From Acheta domesticus (lineage: Eukaryota; Arthropoda; Insecta; Orthoptera; Gryllidae), in contig JAHLJT010009436.1 in the NCBI GenBank assembly GCA_031308135.1, forward strand, positions 145,211,216-145,275,215: a DNA stretch of 64,000 nt, given 5' to 3'. Below, one piece after another: positions 1 to 13,120 of the stretch (its first letter is position 1; the number at the start of each line of letters is the position of its first letter). Under the pieces are notes generated by a model. That model was not told the origin of the DNA. It saw nothing but the letters and a program-made list of their open reading frames with translations, and made no database searches. The translations under genes and the position numbers were made by a program.

Positions 1-2500
1 GTGTTCTTCAAAGGAATAAGAGCAGCAGAAATTGTGTTACCCTAATTAAAGTATAGTGTATTTCTCAATATTTCCTATATGTATACAGCTTCTCTGAGAT
101 CGCCTGTGCAAGTATTAATGTTAACCGCATCCCTGTCTGGCCGTGTGTTCTTTGTCCATTACATATCCCTGTTGCTCTGCTTCAATATCTTTCCACTTTA
201 CAGCCACTGCAACCCCCCTCATAACACATCTGCACCATCTCGCTTTCACTTCTGGGCCAATCTTAAGTCGCCGATGCTCCACCTGTGCTCGCCTCCGGGG
301 GCGAAAGCGGTAGCTAGTCTATATTTAGTTTGCGGAAGTCCCGTTACTTCCCAAGATCTTCCCCCAATTTCAAGGTTCACAGCCGTCATAAAACGTATTC
401 ACCTCGTCTTCTTCCTAGGCGCTGCAGCTCAAGTCGTACCATGGCTTGATCTTCATATACTTGTAGTTCTTGACCGAGTCTTCTAATATCATTGGGGTTC
501 GATAGTGGGATTAATGTGTTATGGGAATTATAGGATGTTCAATAATAAATGTTACAAATTTTTAGAACATGTAGATGGGAAGAAAATGATTACTTTTTGG
601 CAACAAACATGTAGTGAGAAATGTCATATGACGAGTTGCAAATGTTTCATTTCCCTCTGATTTTTAAGCAACACCTAATGCACAGGTGTTTCACAGGTCA
701 CTTTCTGATGCAGACAAGGAGATTTCATGTTTCTGCCGAATATCTCTTTACATAGAAGTTATTCTTTGATATCTGTATAGGCCATCCTGATAATGTTCAA
801 ATATTTAATTCATTTTATTCAATATAAACTATAACAATTGCAGTTTAAAAAATATTGTTATTAAAGTTATAGTTTACCCACTTTATGCTTTCGTGCATAT
901 ACAGTTATCCATGCTTAGGAGGAAGAGGTAGGACTTCTCTTCGTTGTATTTTCTATATTCACAGCATTTAACATATTAATAAACTATAAAATATTTGTAT
1001 AATAAACTAATATTAAATTTTATTAAAAAATATTTGAAGCCTTTATTTAGCAAGGACCTGAAACATGCGCTTGCTTAACATTAATCCACCCCTGGAGAAT
1101 GATAATACTCTCTCAGACCTGAGGATTCCCCTAGTGTCAATATCTCTCTCGAAAGAGAATGAATCCGTGGCCGTTGTTTAAAGGTAATTATCCAACATTC
1201 TCTTGGTTTTGATCATAAGAAACCATTGAAACTACCGATCTTGGAAATCAGCATCTATAAATCGTATCTAAGTACAGTATCGTCCGAAACGGTTACTTTG
1301 TTGATGTTGAAAATCCCAACTTTTCAACCCGAACTTGAACTTACGAGGCATTAGTTGCAATCTCATATTTCCGGAATAAAGGCAGTCCAATTACTACATT
1401 TTTTAGAATTAAACGTTTGATAAAAAAATGTGAGGCATCGTTTCCATTTCCGTAAAGCGTTCGCATGAGGGTAGTTCCGCGCCGCAGCTGGGCAGGGGCC
1501 CGGCGGAGCGGGGCGTTGCAGCGGGCTGTTGGTGCGGGGCAGCGCTGACTCCTGCGCGGGGGCGCGGGCGAGTGGGCGATGCGACGCCCTCGAAAGAGGG
1601 GAGAGGACGCAAAGAAACAAACCGCTCGTGATTCTGTACTACCCCTTCATCCGCGTGGTGTAGATCGGAAGGAATTCACGGAAATGGTGGATCCCAGCAG
1701 CTGGCCTCTAATTATTCTTGGAGTCCAGCCAAATGCTAGGAAATACTAAGGGAGTGTTTTGGTCTAGTTTTGATATATGGTTTCTATGTGTTTTGCGGGG
1801 TCTCTGAACAAATGTTACGTTTTCTAACGAGGATTTCTCCTCGAAACAACTTTTTTAAGCAAAAATTAATAAAAATTCCGACTTTGTTCAGTTTCCTTTC
1901 CAAACAACTAAAACACCATTAATTTTTCGTAAGTGCTTTTATATAAAAAAAGAACATAAAATTATCTACAATTAGTTTCCTAAAGATTTTTCTCCTATCA
2001 ACGATTTAGTCGCAAGAGCACAGCGAAATTTGGTGCTGTAAGTAGAAAACGTAAAAAATAGGAATTATCTCATATATCAATATAACTAAAAAAACTTTAA
2101 ATTTTTCATAAATGTTGACTACGTATAAAATGAAAGAAGAGAAAATTGACTGCAAATCATGTATACTAGGTATTTTCTAATCGTAAATGGATTTGTTGCT
2201 TGAGTGCAAAATATGCACTTTAGGGGCAATGCCAACACCTAACTCTTCGGGAGAGGAATAAGATTATTACACGTCACAAGTTCACAAGCTAAATATTGAG
2301 AGAAACTGTGTATTATAACATGTAAAACTGCTGTACTTTCGCAGTGCTGTCGCGACGAAGCTGTTGATTTAAAAAAACTATAAACACATAAAATGTAGAT
2401 AAAACTAATGTCTATAATTTCATATCAGGTTAAAAGTTACAACAAAAATGGACAGACTTTTTTACATAAAGTGGGATACTTCTCATTGTTAAACATTTGT
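1..2500. other. Gene-free stretch, AT-rich with one GC-rich island
   Basis: I see no coding exon or recognisable element here on either strand. The sequence is AT-rich apart from about 1480-1600, which is GC- and CpG-rich. The open frames crossing that island on the minus strand encode low-complexity Ala/Pro/Arg sequence and have no homology that I recognise. Confidence 0.6.
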
Positions 2501-2509
2501 ACTTTCTCG

Positions 2510-3240
2510 TTACGGAGTGGAGAGAAAGTTATGTAATGCTGCTCAAAAAAAACGCGAATATTCGGCAGAAAAACTCTTATCACAGGGCCCCGGTAACGAA
2601 AAAGTGGATAAGTCCAGTTGCTAAATTTAGAAAAAAGTCTAACACTTGGTGTAGCTAGAATCCATGTTTATGGGTCCTTGATACTGAAAAATCTAATAAC
2701 GGCAAAATTCAGTCTGGCCGTTCATCTGTCCGTCTGACATCGGTCTGTTCGTCATTGGTCTGCCTGTCCGCCTGACCAACGCTATAGGCTAAACCGTTCA
2801 GCCGATTTTCTCCAAAATTGTATATCTTCAATTGATCTGGCTGATGTCGCGGCCCCGTTAATTTTAAAGCGAAATTTTAATTTTGGGAGGTAATTTACAT
2901 GAAGCCTCTGGGATATTTTCAAAATTTTCAAGCAAATGGCTTCGTTGTTTTGATTAAATTTGTTGTTGGATAGTGTTTGAAGGACAATAGTTTTGTTGTT
3001 GGAAGGACGTTTACGAGACTGGTGTAAGTCTCGTATTTGTTGAAATCCCTGATATTTCGAAAATTTCAAAAATTCAAAATGTTTTCGGCGTCTTCCTACA
3101 ACTAGAGTAATGAATGTAGAGATTTTTCCCTTAATGAAGTCTGTTCCTTAAAGATAGATTTTAAAATAGGATCATGTACAATTTTTCGAAAATTGTAGCG
3201 TAATTTGGCATGAAAGTACGTGCTCTTTTAGCACCACTAG
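2510..3240 (+). repeat. R1 repeat family, copy A (5' and 3' parts, shortened)
   Basis: Copy of an unclassified AT-rich interspersed repeat seen at least five times in the window. Shared landmarks in order: a head with CGGCAGAAAAA, then GTGGATAA, then CCAGTTGCTAAATTTAG, a TGGTGTAGC block, a cluster of GTCCGTCTG-like words, the CGGCGTCTTCCTACAA block, and a 3' end at GCACCACTAG (about 3231-3240). It lacks much of the middle seen in the copy at 36218-37763. No coding capacity is visible. Boundaries are approximate. Confidence 0.6.
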
Positions 3241-3249
3241 TTTGCTTAA

Positions 3250-4990
3250 ACGGCAAATTGCATGGTGCTCTCGTGGCTCAAATATTGGTTGGAGACAAAT
3301 CTTAAAGACATTAAATGAAGGGAATTTTATCTTAATTTATTTCATTGAGGGTCATCATTTCGAAAACAAATGGATGGATTTTCAGTTTTTCCAAAAATTG
3401 TTTCCAAGCAACTTATTTCAAGAAAATATGTTGACGATCCCAATATTCTTGTTTAGAGACCTAAAAAACATATAGAAACCAAGTATCAAAACTACTCGAA
3501 AACATTCCCCTCGTTGCTGTTTTGCGCAACGTTTGACGGGACATATAGGTGACCCAGCTATTTAACTGGTGTCAAAAACTGGTGTATTTTTACAACTTTT
3601 ACTTACTAAACGTTTGGAATAACACAATTTTGAAAAACAAAACAATTCACATAAACAAACGATTTGTTCCCAAAACTGTTTACGTTATGAACGTCACAGA
3701 GCAGAATTACTTTTCTGAAATATAAAATTTATTTACTGAAAGTAAATTCCATCTGAATCCTTTCTGCAGAAAGAGAAATGTGGCATATTTCGTAATCAGT
3801 TTATAGATGGCAAAAGCATGCGAGAGGTTGGCTGGATCATTTCTGCAGGACATAGTGATACTTCAGGAACATAAATATAGGTGCAACTCATTTTGTTCAA
3901 ATTTGAAGGGTTGATTACTTACTGCAGGTTGTGGGCCAATTCATCTGTCTATATTAGTTCAAGACTCCGTGCAAATGAAGTTCCAGTTACAGCTAGCTAT
4001 TAACAAAAAGAATCGATCCTTCCACCATCGTTTGATGTAGGTACATGTATGAAACTTCCACACGTCGCTCCCAGCAATACCCACGCTAAATGCGCCCGAC
4101 ATATCTCAAAGCAGCTATTCAAACAACATTGGCTACCGACACGTAAAGGAAGGCTTCTCGGAATATTGCAGCATAAAGCGGGACGTCGCGCTACCCTAAG
4201 TGAAAAAGCGTTTAAAGATTTCTCGGCGAAGCCGCCGCCTCCGCCAACGCATCGCTTTGCCGACGACTCGATCTGCTGCTCTTCGCCGCCCCCGCCGCCC
4301 TTCGCCCTCGTCGCCCCCTCACCCCGCGAGAGGTAGTGAAGAAAATCCCGAAGGCGACTGCTGGGACTCCTTTTGAATGTAGCATCGCGTCGCCAGAAGG
4401 ATGTGCGGTTCTGTGAGGATATGCGAGAGACGATCGGTTTGGGCAACACATTCTGAAAGACGTTACCGATGGGCCGATTTTTGTTGATTTCTGTGTATAA
4501 ACTCTTGTTGACGAACTGAATGAGTATGGAAGGAAGAAAAGTATTATATAATTAGAAATAGAAATACACTTGTGTCCTGCAGCAGCAAAAATGTTGCTGA
4601 AACTAACAAAATGTTTTTCCAAAAAGTGGCATGCACACTGCTCAAAAACCACAAATAAACTTTTATCTTATATCACTGCAAAAAATAAATATTTTAACAG
4701 AATTAGTCTTCATGAATACCGTGATAACATAGTATGTGATAAATAGTAATGAATTATAGTATGATATCATAAAAAGTATTCATATATATTCATAGTAATG
4801 AATATATGTGTTAACATTTTTACAGATCAACAGTGCTTTACTTACCAAGAATACCAAAAAAGTTGCTGTTCCGTAACGAAATATGTAAATAGCAAATTTT
4901 TAACGGCGAGTGACATCTCTTAGAGTATTGCTATCGCATGACGACAGCTATGTCGTAAGCAATGGCGTCTCCTTTTTTGGTCCTGTTTTT
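3250..4990. other. Gene-free stretch with a C-rich island at 4225-4340
   Basis: There is no recognisable gene. Around 4225-4340 the plus strand is C-rich (repeated CCGCC and CCCCGCC words), so all frames stay open there. Those open frames are low-complexity and are not taken as genes. The rest is AT-rich unique-looking sequence. Confidence 0.5.
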
Positions 4991-5007
4991 CCATAGACAG
5001 AAGGTGT

Positions 5008-5218
5008 ATTATTATTGTTATTATTATTATTATTAGTATTATTAAATTATGAGATGGTAGAATGATGGTGACAGGTGACCATGGTCTCCTTGAAACCATC
5101 CAGCATTCGCCTTATGACGATAAACCCCAGTGAGGGATGGCCTGCCCGGGGGTCTAACACGAACCTCCCGATTGCGAACTCTGCGCGCTACGCACTGAGC
5201 CACTTTGCTCGGTAAGCA
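5008..5218 (-). repeat. tRNA-derived SINE with ATT-repeat tail
   Basis: Read on the minus strand, the element begins with a tRNA-like head: an A-box-like TGGCTCAGTGCG and a B-box-like GGTTCGTGTTAGACC about 40 bases further on, with a small insertion in the B box. A tRNA-unrelated body follows, then a trinucleotide tail of ATT/AAT repeats at 5008-5046. A pol III promoter-like head plus a simple-repeat tail is the usual SINE layout. Exact ends and target duplications were not resolved. Confidence 0.6.
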
Positions 5219-5219
5219 G

Positions 5220-7330
5220 TGGCATAGAGTATGAGAATTCAGCCAGTAAAAGCGGTAGGAGAGTAGGCAGAATAACACAAAGTATTTGCGTTTTCAAGTA
5301 AAATCGAAACTATTTCATTAATTGGAGATTTTTTCGAGTTTCTAGTTGTCTGATGAAACCATAGACACCTATCAATGGCCCATGACAACCTGTGGTTGTC
5401 AATTCTATAGTTTTCTTTCAATTTCTGCGGTCACTGAAACCTAACAAAATTAAGATTGATAATTAAGGCTTTATCAATTACAGCGTTATTCCACAAAAAC
5501 GGCTAGTCGAAGAAAATTGGAGGTCGAGTTTGAAGGTTAGGTTGCTGACGTCAGCTGGTTACTACAATTAAATTGATGTAAATCATCCGTTGGCATTGTC
5601 GACTGCTGAAAATGTTTTCCTCAACAGGCTCCTTGCGTCTCTTAAAAATACAGGTATGCTCCTTGAATATTCCTCCACTTGTCTGAAATATGTTGGTATG
5701 TGTTGAATCGATTAGGTATCAATCGGAAGAGAAAGTTGTTATTTTATGTTGAAATATGAATTACATAATGTAATCGGATGTCGATAAGAAAAGAAATTGA
5801 CGTGGCTGGAGCAGCTGCACCGTTGCAAACTTTACAGTGCATACTCTGTTTCACTCACACTGGTTGGCAATTACTGCGTACCTATCGATTGTTATCGATA
5901 CAAATTTTATAAAAAGGACCAACACGAAATAACGCCTCGTTTATTGTTTTGTGACGCACCTACGTTTGCACGCTAACACTATGGTTCTGAGACCCGGTTC
6001 TGTGACCAAAATGTAATTTTTCAACTTTCATAAATGAACTCTCTGTACACTGTAATTTGAAGTAAATACTTCAAAGTTAATTGTTTTGGACTTACTTTGG
6101 TGATTGTTGGCTTTGTCGCTTGGCGCCCTTGTGAATTCGGTACTTGCCCGTTTGGTCTCCGCACCAGAGTGCGAGCCTAGCTGAAGTTGGAAAGTGTGCG
6201 GTCTTTGCATGTTTATCCTGCTTTCTTTCAAATTGGTCATTTTGTTTTCCTCTAAGGAAATATTTTTCATAGCAATTAGTTTTAATGCAAAATTAAATTC
6301 ATAGTTCCTAAAAATTGTCACTTTGTTCACTGCAGTGAATTTTAGTTCTATTGACTATAACTTTAAAATTTGAATTGACTTTGAAAAAACTGACGGGTTT
6401 TGACGGGCTAGGGGCACGGCTTATTCTGTTAGTAGGTTATGATTAATCATATTCCAACAAGTTCTAGTTGTAACAAATTATTTGAATGAATAGAAAATTT
6501 GCTACAAAATTTGCTATTTATGCCAACATTTTGAAAAAGAGTGGTATAAAGAATACTTTTTCAGAAAGAAAATTTTTTTGGCTCAAGGCTAGCTATGATA
6601 AAACCCAACATTTTCCATGCCAACATAAATGCCAACATTTTCCTCATTTGGTCAACATCGTCGTCTGTATTGCGAAAAATCAATTACGACAAAAAGGCGG
6701 GTAATTTCCCAATGGTCACACGAAAGGAGTCCGGCTTAATTGTGCAAAACAGTAGTTTCGAAAGAATGTAGACTATAAACAGATCAAAAAATGAGGAGAC
6801 TGTTTTTTAAGAGAAAAAAGCAATAAGTCGTGCTTGTATTATTACTTATTATCATGTATACTTTCTCTCTACACCGTAGTGAGAATGTAATAATACAAAC
6901 ACAGAGGTGAGCCAAACAATATCGTGGGCTAATACGTAAAAGTTCAGGACTGAAATTGGTTTCTGTGATGTTGTGGGAGCGCAAAGGTGCTCTTCACTGA
7001 AAAGCGAATCTCGATTCAAGGGAATAGAAATTTTCTTTTCCCTAAACACAAAAAGTGTGTGCCAGTCTCTAGCGCAAATACTTTAGAATACTGCTTTGGG
7101 TTTCGCAAAGTATTGTTCAGAGAAACTACTGAAAACTATGGATCAGAGCGGCCGGTCGCTAGAATTCTCCTCCTAATGCCGGCCGAATTCGACATAGGCA
7201 TCTAGCTGTGTTGAAGATTTTCTCATGAAATTGTCTGAAATTAAATATTCATTTTATCTAATTATTAAGAAATAAAGCAGGAACGTATAGAATTAAATCA
7301 CGTTTAGAATTATTACAATCAAGAGATTAG
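5220..7330. other. Gene-free AT-rich stretch
   Basis: I see no exon, RNA gene or complete mobile element. The short open frames are at chance level for this base composition. Confidence 0.5.
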
Positions 7331-7334
7331 GTGT

Positions 7335-7480
7335 CGTGAGACAGGAGCTTGAGGCAGAGGAATCCAAGTACCTCGACATTAAGGCTGTGAGTTCAAAACC
7401 CGCGTGAAGCATGAATGTTTAAAGCTTCGTTCGTGGTGTGGAGGGTTTCTGAGTCTTTAGTGTTGTACATCAACACGTTG
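7335..7480 (+). repeat. Probable tRNA-derived SINE fragment
   Basis: A B-box-like GAGTTCAAAACCCGC at about 7389 follows a tRNA-like segment with a degenerate A box. There is no clear tail or target duplication, so this is a weaker call than the SINE at 17612. Confidence 0.35.
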
Positions 7481-7594
7481 ATCCTTCCGCAATCAATTAT
7501 TGGTCTGGGAGGCAACCGTGTGTTAGAGGAACTGGATCCCAGGCCTAGAAGAACTAGTTCTCGCCCGTATTTACATGAACAATTACGCAAAAAG

Positions 7595-7740
7595 TACTCA
7601 AATTTTCGAAAAGGAGTACATGACCCTATTTCCAAATCTATCTTTAAGGAACATATTTAATTAAAGGAAAAATCTATTTTAGTTGTTGGAAGACTCCGAA
7701 CAAATTTCGAACTTTTGCAACTTTCGAAAAATCAGTTTTC
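7595..7740 (-). repeat. R1 repeat fragment, inverted
   Basis: On the minus strand this stretch matches the internal R1 block in which the word GTCTTCCAACAACTAAAAT is followed by a T-rich segment and then by GTCATGTACTCC. The same succession occurs in the R1 copies at 19170 and 36218. Only this block is present. Confidence 0.45.
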
Positions 7741-7959
7741 AACGAACGTGAGACCTGCGCCATTCTCTTAAACGCCATTCTCTTCAATTCGGCGTTAGTT
7801 AAATTAAAATTTTGGCTAATGACACCAATGTCTACGTCGCAAATAGTATTATTACCCAAATGGAAATCAGTCGGAGAAATCTTACTTGTTCGATGCACTA
7901 ATGTGCACTACTATCGCTTTCTTGGCTCAGTGATTTCGGATTATCAAGTGAAGCGAAAA

Positions 7960-8775
7960 TTGATTGCATGGTGCGTGTCCTAAAACGATTTTCATGTTAT
8001 CTCTTCTTCAGCTTTTATTGTTCTCACAAGAGAAGCCAACGTTCTCTAATCTTTTACCAACCTTTAGGTCGCATATTAATGGGTAAGTTCTAATGACAAT
8101 GTCAAGCGTCAATACTAGAAAATAAAATCATCAGTGTCAAAGCAAATATTATTATCAGAAAAGATATGTGATACGAATGGATTTGATTCAAATTTGATTC
8201 AAAATATTACATTTATGAATTACATTACCTAACACAATGAGGCTATGCTGATGCTCATTAATCCATTTCAAAACCTTCATACTACCAACTGCTTTTGGCT
8301 TAAATGTAACATCTGTTGGTAAAATAGTTATTCAAATTAACGATTTTCATGTTCTCGCGGCAGAAATTTGATTTCTTCTCGAAGGTTACGAAGAGGGATA
8401 ACAAATCTTTGCTAGTTTATTTGCCTTTGCAAATAATTTGTAGTATACCAGAGCGAATATTTTTTTATCAATTATTGCCAATTACACTCGTTTCCATCTG
8501 TATTCATGCATAATTGCATAATAAAGTTGGAAATAAAGGCAATATCGATTTATTAAAACCGATTAAATATTAATTTAATGATACTTTTGAGGCACATTCA
8601 GTTATCCTCAACTTCTTGAAATCGTCCTGTTCGTACCTGTAGGTCAGTGAAATAAGCGTGATTAACGTTTGAAATAAATGGAAGCATATTATGCACATCC
8701 TGTTTCTTCTCATTAAGCATCCTTTGCTGTAATTAAGCGAGATATTTAAGTTTTTGAAAACCTTAATTCTTCCTC
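7960..8775. other. Gene-free AT-rich stretch
   Basis: No feature recognised; AT-rich with scattered stops in all frames. Confidence 0.5.
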
Positions 8776-8778
8776 ATC

Positions 8779-9240
8779 CACTGATGGTTTGTGTATAGTG
8801 AAGTTTACTGTGTAGAAACCAATCTTTATTTAAGGTTTACTTGTACATAATTATAAAAGACTTTTGTTTGATTGAATTCATCTGTTTGCTTGATTAAATC
8901 CATCTAATTTTTAGCCAGTTGCAGACATCATTTTGTTCATTTTTCTTCCTTCTTGTTACAGGCTCTTGAAGGTCTTTAGATGATGGTCTTGTCATTTTAA
9001 AACTTTAGATGATGAAGAACTAACTTTATCATTCACTGATGGTTTATGTGTAGTGAAGTTTACTGTGTAAAAACCAATCTTGATTTAAGGTTTATTTGTG
9101 CATAATTATAAAAGACTTTTGTTTGATTGAATTCATCTGTTTGTTTGATTGAATTCATCTAATTTTTAGCCAGTTGCAGGCATCATTTTGTTCATTTTTC
9201 TTCCTTCTTGTTACAGACTTTTAAAGGTCTTGTCATAGAC
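8779..9240 (+). repeat. Diverged direct duplication, 255-bp period
   Basis: The segment starting CACTGATGGTTT at 8779 recurs at 9034 and can be followed for about 200 bases through shared words such as AGTGAAGTTTACTGTGTA, ATAATTATAAAAGACTTTTG and AGCCAGTTGCAG. Many scattered substitutions and small indels separate the copies, so the duplication is old. No gene or transposon termini are recognised. Confidence 0.75.
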
Positions 9241-10034
9241 TGTTAAGTGTAATTTCTGTAAATAAAAAGTTATAATTACATTATCTTGTTATCCATATAC
9301 CAAATCTGGATCAAGCTCTTTATCATCCTATCACTGGGACCTAAAAATGAAGTTAACTCGATATCTCAAAAAATTGGAGTAGTACCACTACTAACGCCTC
9401 CACATACAGTTTCATTTATTGTGGTTCAGGGACCCATCAACTACTAAGTCACTTGGGCTTATGGACGATTATAACGATAATGATGAAGTGAATTATGGTG
9501 GAGAAATGGAAACACTATTTCTCAGACGAAAGTAAAATTTGAAATCACATTAGAAAACGAAACTTTATCTTTAACGAGGCTATAAAATCAGTACTCGTTC
9601 CATTACGATATTCATATTGATCTTCCTTTACAGAATGTGAACAAATTATACATTTTATAAAACAATTGATATGGACTATTCCTTTTTTTTGCAAATATCA
9701 GCGAATGTACCGCGAACTAATAATCGCTTACTACCGTGCTGTAGACCAACTTCCTGAAAATGTATGCCTCAACAGCAATCAAGAATTACCGGAAGAATTT
9801 CTTCGCATTTCCGCTCGATTCCCGAATACTCGACATTTCGCAAAACATTCCGCAGCGACTTGCTTACATTCACCAAACGAACCGAATCCCATACTTTCAT
9901 CTTCTCGGTCTGCACGAAGCCCAAATAGCTCGTCTCGAGCAACCGCAGCAGCAAATCATTCCGAAGATGAGCGCGGAGCAAGTGGAGGTAATGAGAATTT
10001 CCCTTCCTTTATCGTACACCTCTGGCACTCCTGC

Positions 10035-10200
10035 CTCACCTCAGAGCGCTGAACGGGCGGGGTGGGGGTGAGGCGGGGTGGGGGGCATGGGGCGGGCACG
10101 AGGGGGGCGGAAGGAGGCGGGCGGCCGGGCGGCGCGAGAGCGGGGCGGCATGCGGTGGTGGGAATGGCGGGGGTGGCGGGGAAGAGCGACGAAGAGGCGA
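10035..10200 (+). other. G-rich island with G-quadruplex-like runs
   Basis: The plus strand has closely spaced runs of three to six G (GGGGTGGGGG, GGGGTGGGGGG, GGGGCGGG, GGGGGGCGG), in contrast to the AT-rich surroundings. Runs spaced this way could fold as a G-quadruplex in DNA or RNA. No gene start is recognised beside it, so a promoter role is speculative. Confidence 0.6.
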
Positions 10201-10204
10201 CAAA

Positions 10205-11885
10205 AGCTTGTTAATCCAGAGTCGAGATAAAGTGTCGGGCTGTGCCTAATTTCCGGCCCGGCACCTCTTCAGGTGCCAGGGTGCAGAAGGGCTCAAAGTC
10301 TCAAATGCAGCTCGAGTGATAGGTAATGGATACGTAACAGTTCCCACGCCTTTGCCCTCTCTGGAACAAGCTGACGCAGTGAAAGGAAAATACTTAATAA
10401 CGGTTTAATACCATAAACGTGACGTGTTCACAAAGTTGCGTTTGTAGTTTCATAGCCACAAAGAAAGATATCGTGTTATTTGGATCGTAGTTAATATAAT
10501 GTTTTCTCGTGAGAATTTTCTGTATTTTCTCATGTAAACTCTCGTTCGAGTTCTCTCGATTCCAAATGTATTCATACTATTGATCTTTCCGTTAAAAAAT
10601 TATGCGCATATCTACGCATTTTTTTACATAGTCAGTGAAGTTGGTCCCAGTTCATGACGATGGAACTTAGTAGACTCACAGCAGTACGAGAGCCAGACCA
10701 CGACCCATAACTGATGGCCGCCATATTCAGTGTCTCTTCTGCTTATTTGAGTGAATAACAGGGGTGTTTGAGATACGCATGTGTTAATGTTGTATAATGT
10801 CTGGTTATCTGGATTTATCCAAAATTTTGTCTGTACTGACCTTCAGGTGCTTGTTCTGAGTTTGCGTTGGTAGAAGAGCCATTGGTCCTCGAGAAACGGA
10901 CACTTGTTCCCGATATCTCATAGTTTTAGGGGCAGAATACACCTGCGAAGTTGCTTCCCCCTCCTCTGTTAGTGAACGTTTGTACATTGTTCGGAAACCT
11001 TCGCCACGTCTAGCGCAAGTTACCAGCGAAGTTGAGAATTTGACCATACCACTATTCTTTCACCTCTGTCGTTTCAACGGCAATTTTCGTCTGCTAGCAT
11101 TGGAGAGCCTTTGCAGTCACCCCCTAAGCCTTTTTAGGTAAGTTGCGCCTGAATGGTCACCGTCAGGTCAGTACAGAGCTATTCACTGGTTATTCCCAAT
11201 CTTTTTTCTTCTCTTATCATCTTTGTGCTTTGCAGCAAGCCTAGCTGACCTACAATGTACGTTAGTATACTTGCTGAGCAATACGCTCATGAAAATATTT
11301 CTTTAATGACTGATCTCCGCTGGAACTCAATGCCTTCCCTTAGTAGCTACACTAGTACTCATTTGCAGGTTATTGCGCAATTAACGACACGATTGATCCA
11401 ACATCGATTGTACACTGAAGGGCTCTATATCGCTTCCTTTTCTGACCGAACTAGTACCGATTGGCTTTGTGTCAAGACCTTCAAAAACTCATCCAAATAT
11501 TATTCATGCATTTTAGATTTATATGAACAATTGCATTATTCCGAAAATGTAATTAAGGTTTGTGACAGAACTCCATCTTCTTCGTTATTTCCAGTAAAAC
11601 ACCTCAAGTATAATAATTTTTGAGTTGAGTGAATAAATATGATTATAAATTATACGTACATGAACATACGTGCTAAAAATGTATAACATAGTTTACAAGA
11701 CAGACTGTATACAGTGTTTGGAAGCGAAATAAATGATTCCACTCAGGATAAAACTATTTTCCCACAAAATGAAAATGTTTCAGTTTCTGTCACTTTCCTT
11801 GTGCATCGACAACAATATGAGACATGTGTGTTTAAGAGCATGAGTTCCGGGAGCCAACTGGGTTTTTTGACTAAGCAGCAAACTT
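10205..11885. other. Gene-free stretch
   Basis: No exon with recognisable protein similarity. A 122-codon open frame at 11255-11623 has no motif or homology that I recognise and no coding-like context. Confidence 0.45.
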
Positions 11886-11889
11886 CCAT

Positions 11890-12290
11890 CGTTCCTCGCT
11901 CGACTGGAGAAGCGCCGCTGGAGTCGAGCGCCCTGTCCTTGGCAGGCTCCGCGCGGCAGTCGATGCCTAGCGGCGGCGGCGGCGGCGGTGGAGCTGGAGC
12001 TGGAGCTGGAGCAGGAGGCGGCGGCGGCGGCTGCGAGGGCGAGGGCCGGCGGGGCTCTCCGGCACCGCTCCGGCTCCAGCGGCCGCTCGACGCCACGCCA
12101 CGCCATGCCGCGCGGCGCGGCGCGGCGCGGTCGATACCTGCGGCGGGGACCGGGGAGGGGCGGGGCGCTGGGGAGGGGACGGGGTGCGCGCCGGCGCCTG
12201 CCGCGCGAAAACACCTCGGGTGGCGCCGACGCCCCCCTTGCCCCTCGACGCTCCGAGACCCCTCCCCGCCGCACACTGGTCCCAAATGGC
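11890..12290. other. GC-rich island with GGC and GGAGCT repeats
   Basis: A 400-bp GC- and CpG-rich segment. It contains a GGC-triplet run at about 11970-11990, a GGAGCT hexamer run at about 11988-12015 and GCGCGGC runs at about 12110-12130. Four frames stay open through it, which reflects composition and not coding. It could be an unmethylated promoter-type island, but I find no exon on either side. Confidence 0.55.
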
Positions 12291-12604
12291 CCGAAAGATG
12301 TGCATAGCAAAAAAAAAAGGAACGAGAATCGATAGGTACGGTCCGATCTGACCCCGCTGTTCACGCGCTGTTCCACTTTTTAAAATGTAGTTTGCCGATG
12401 ATGCATTTCGTTTCGAGCGCAATCTTTATTTTGCATTCTGCTTCAGATATGTAATTGAAGAAAAGCGACCAAAGTGTCCTGACTAATCAATAGTAGTCAT
12501 TATTAGGCCCGTTGGAAACTGCATTCATTTTACAAAGGATATGGAAAACTCTTGCCAAAATATCATGGACTAGGAGATAAATTGCAGTATAGAAATACCT
12601 TCTT

Positions 12605-12700
12605 TGATGGTATAGTGGTTATCATGTCGGGCTACTGATCCCAAATTCGCGGGCTCAAACCCGGTCAAAGTAGGGGGATTTTCGATGTGCCAAAAATCGA
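12605..12700 (+). repeat. tRNA-derived SINE head
   Basis: A tRNA-like stretch: A-box-like GGTATAGTGGTTATC followed by B-box-like GCGGGCTCAAACCC, the spacing expected of an internal pol III promoter. The downstream body to about 12900 is unidentified. The cloverleaf is not well formed, so this is read as a SINE or tRNA relic and not a functional tRNA gene. Confidence 0.5.
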
Positions 12701-12940
12701 CAGCATGCATGCGGACGCTTGTGGGCATATAAAACAGATCCCAGGAGAAACACTAGGCCGATCCTGCCAAAAATAAATCTTCTAGCAAATTAGCACCAAT
12801 CAGAGTATCTATTAACTACTGTATAAGATTGCGGATATCGTATCTAGGCCTGCGCTATCTGGTATTTAAATCTAACGTCAAAATTGGCGCACTAGCGCCC
12901 CTTGGGAAGCAATGCCCCCCCAGGACCAGTCTCACAAGGC

Positions 12941-13120
12941 GCTAGGGGCTTCTGGACTGCCAACCAGTTATATGGCTGTTAACCGAAGAGAGTGTAGAAA
13001 TTGGTTGTTTGTTCGGGAGGGAGCCAAGCAGCTAGGGGCTTCTGGACTGCCAACCAGTTATATGGCTGTTAACCGAAGAGAGTGTAGAAATTGGTTGTTT
13101 GTTCGGGAGGGAGCCAAGCA
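12941..13120 (+). repeat. Perfect 90-bp tandem duplication
   Basis: Two head-to-tail copies, 12941-13030 and 13031-13120, each starting GCTAGGGGCTTCTGG and ending GGGAGCCAAGCA, with no mismatch seen. The 90-base period equals 30 codons, so an open frame spans both copies, but I find no other sign of coding. The identity implies a recent duplication or an assembly artefact. Confidence 0.9.

Noticed and set aside
11255..11623. A 122-codon frame
   Set aside because: No recognised similarity, no splice or promoter context; length is within chance for the region.
11714..12422. Five long overlapping open frames across the GC-rich island
   Set aside because: All frames are open because of GC composition; translations are Gly/Ala/Arg/Pro low complexity and none resembles a protein family.
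12605..12700. Functional tRNA gene
   Set aside because: A- and B-box-like words are present, but the arms do not pair into a good cloverleaf; a SINE head is more likely.
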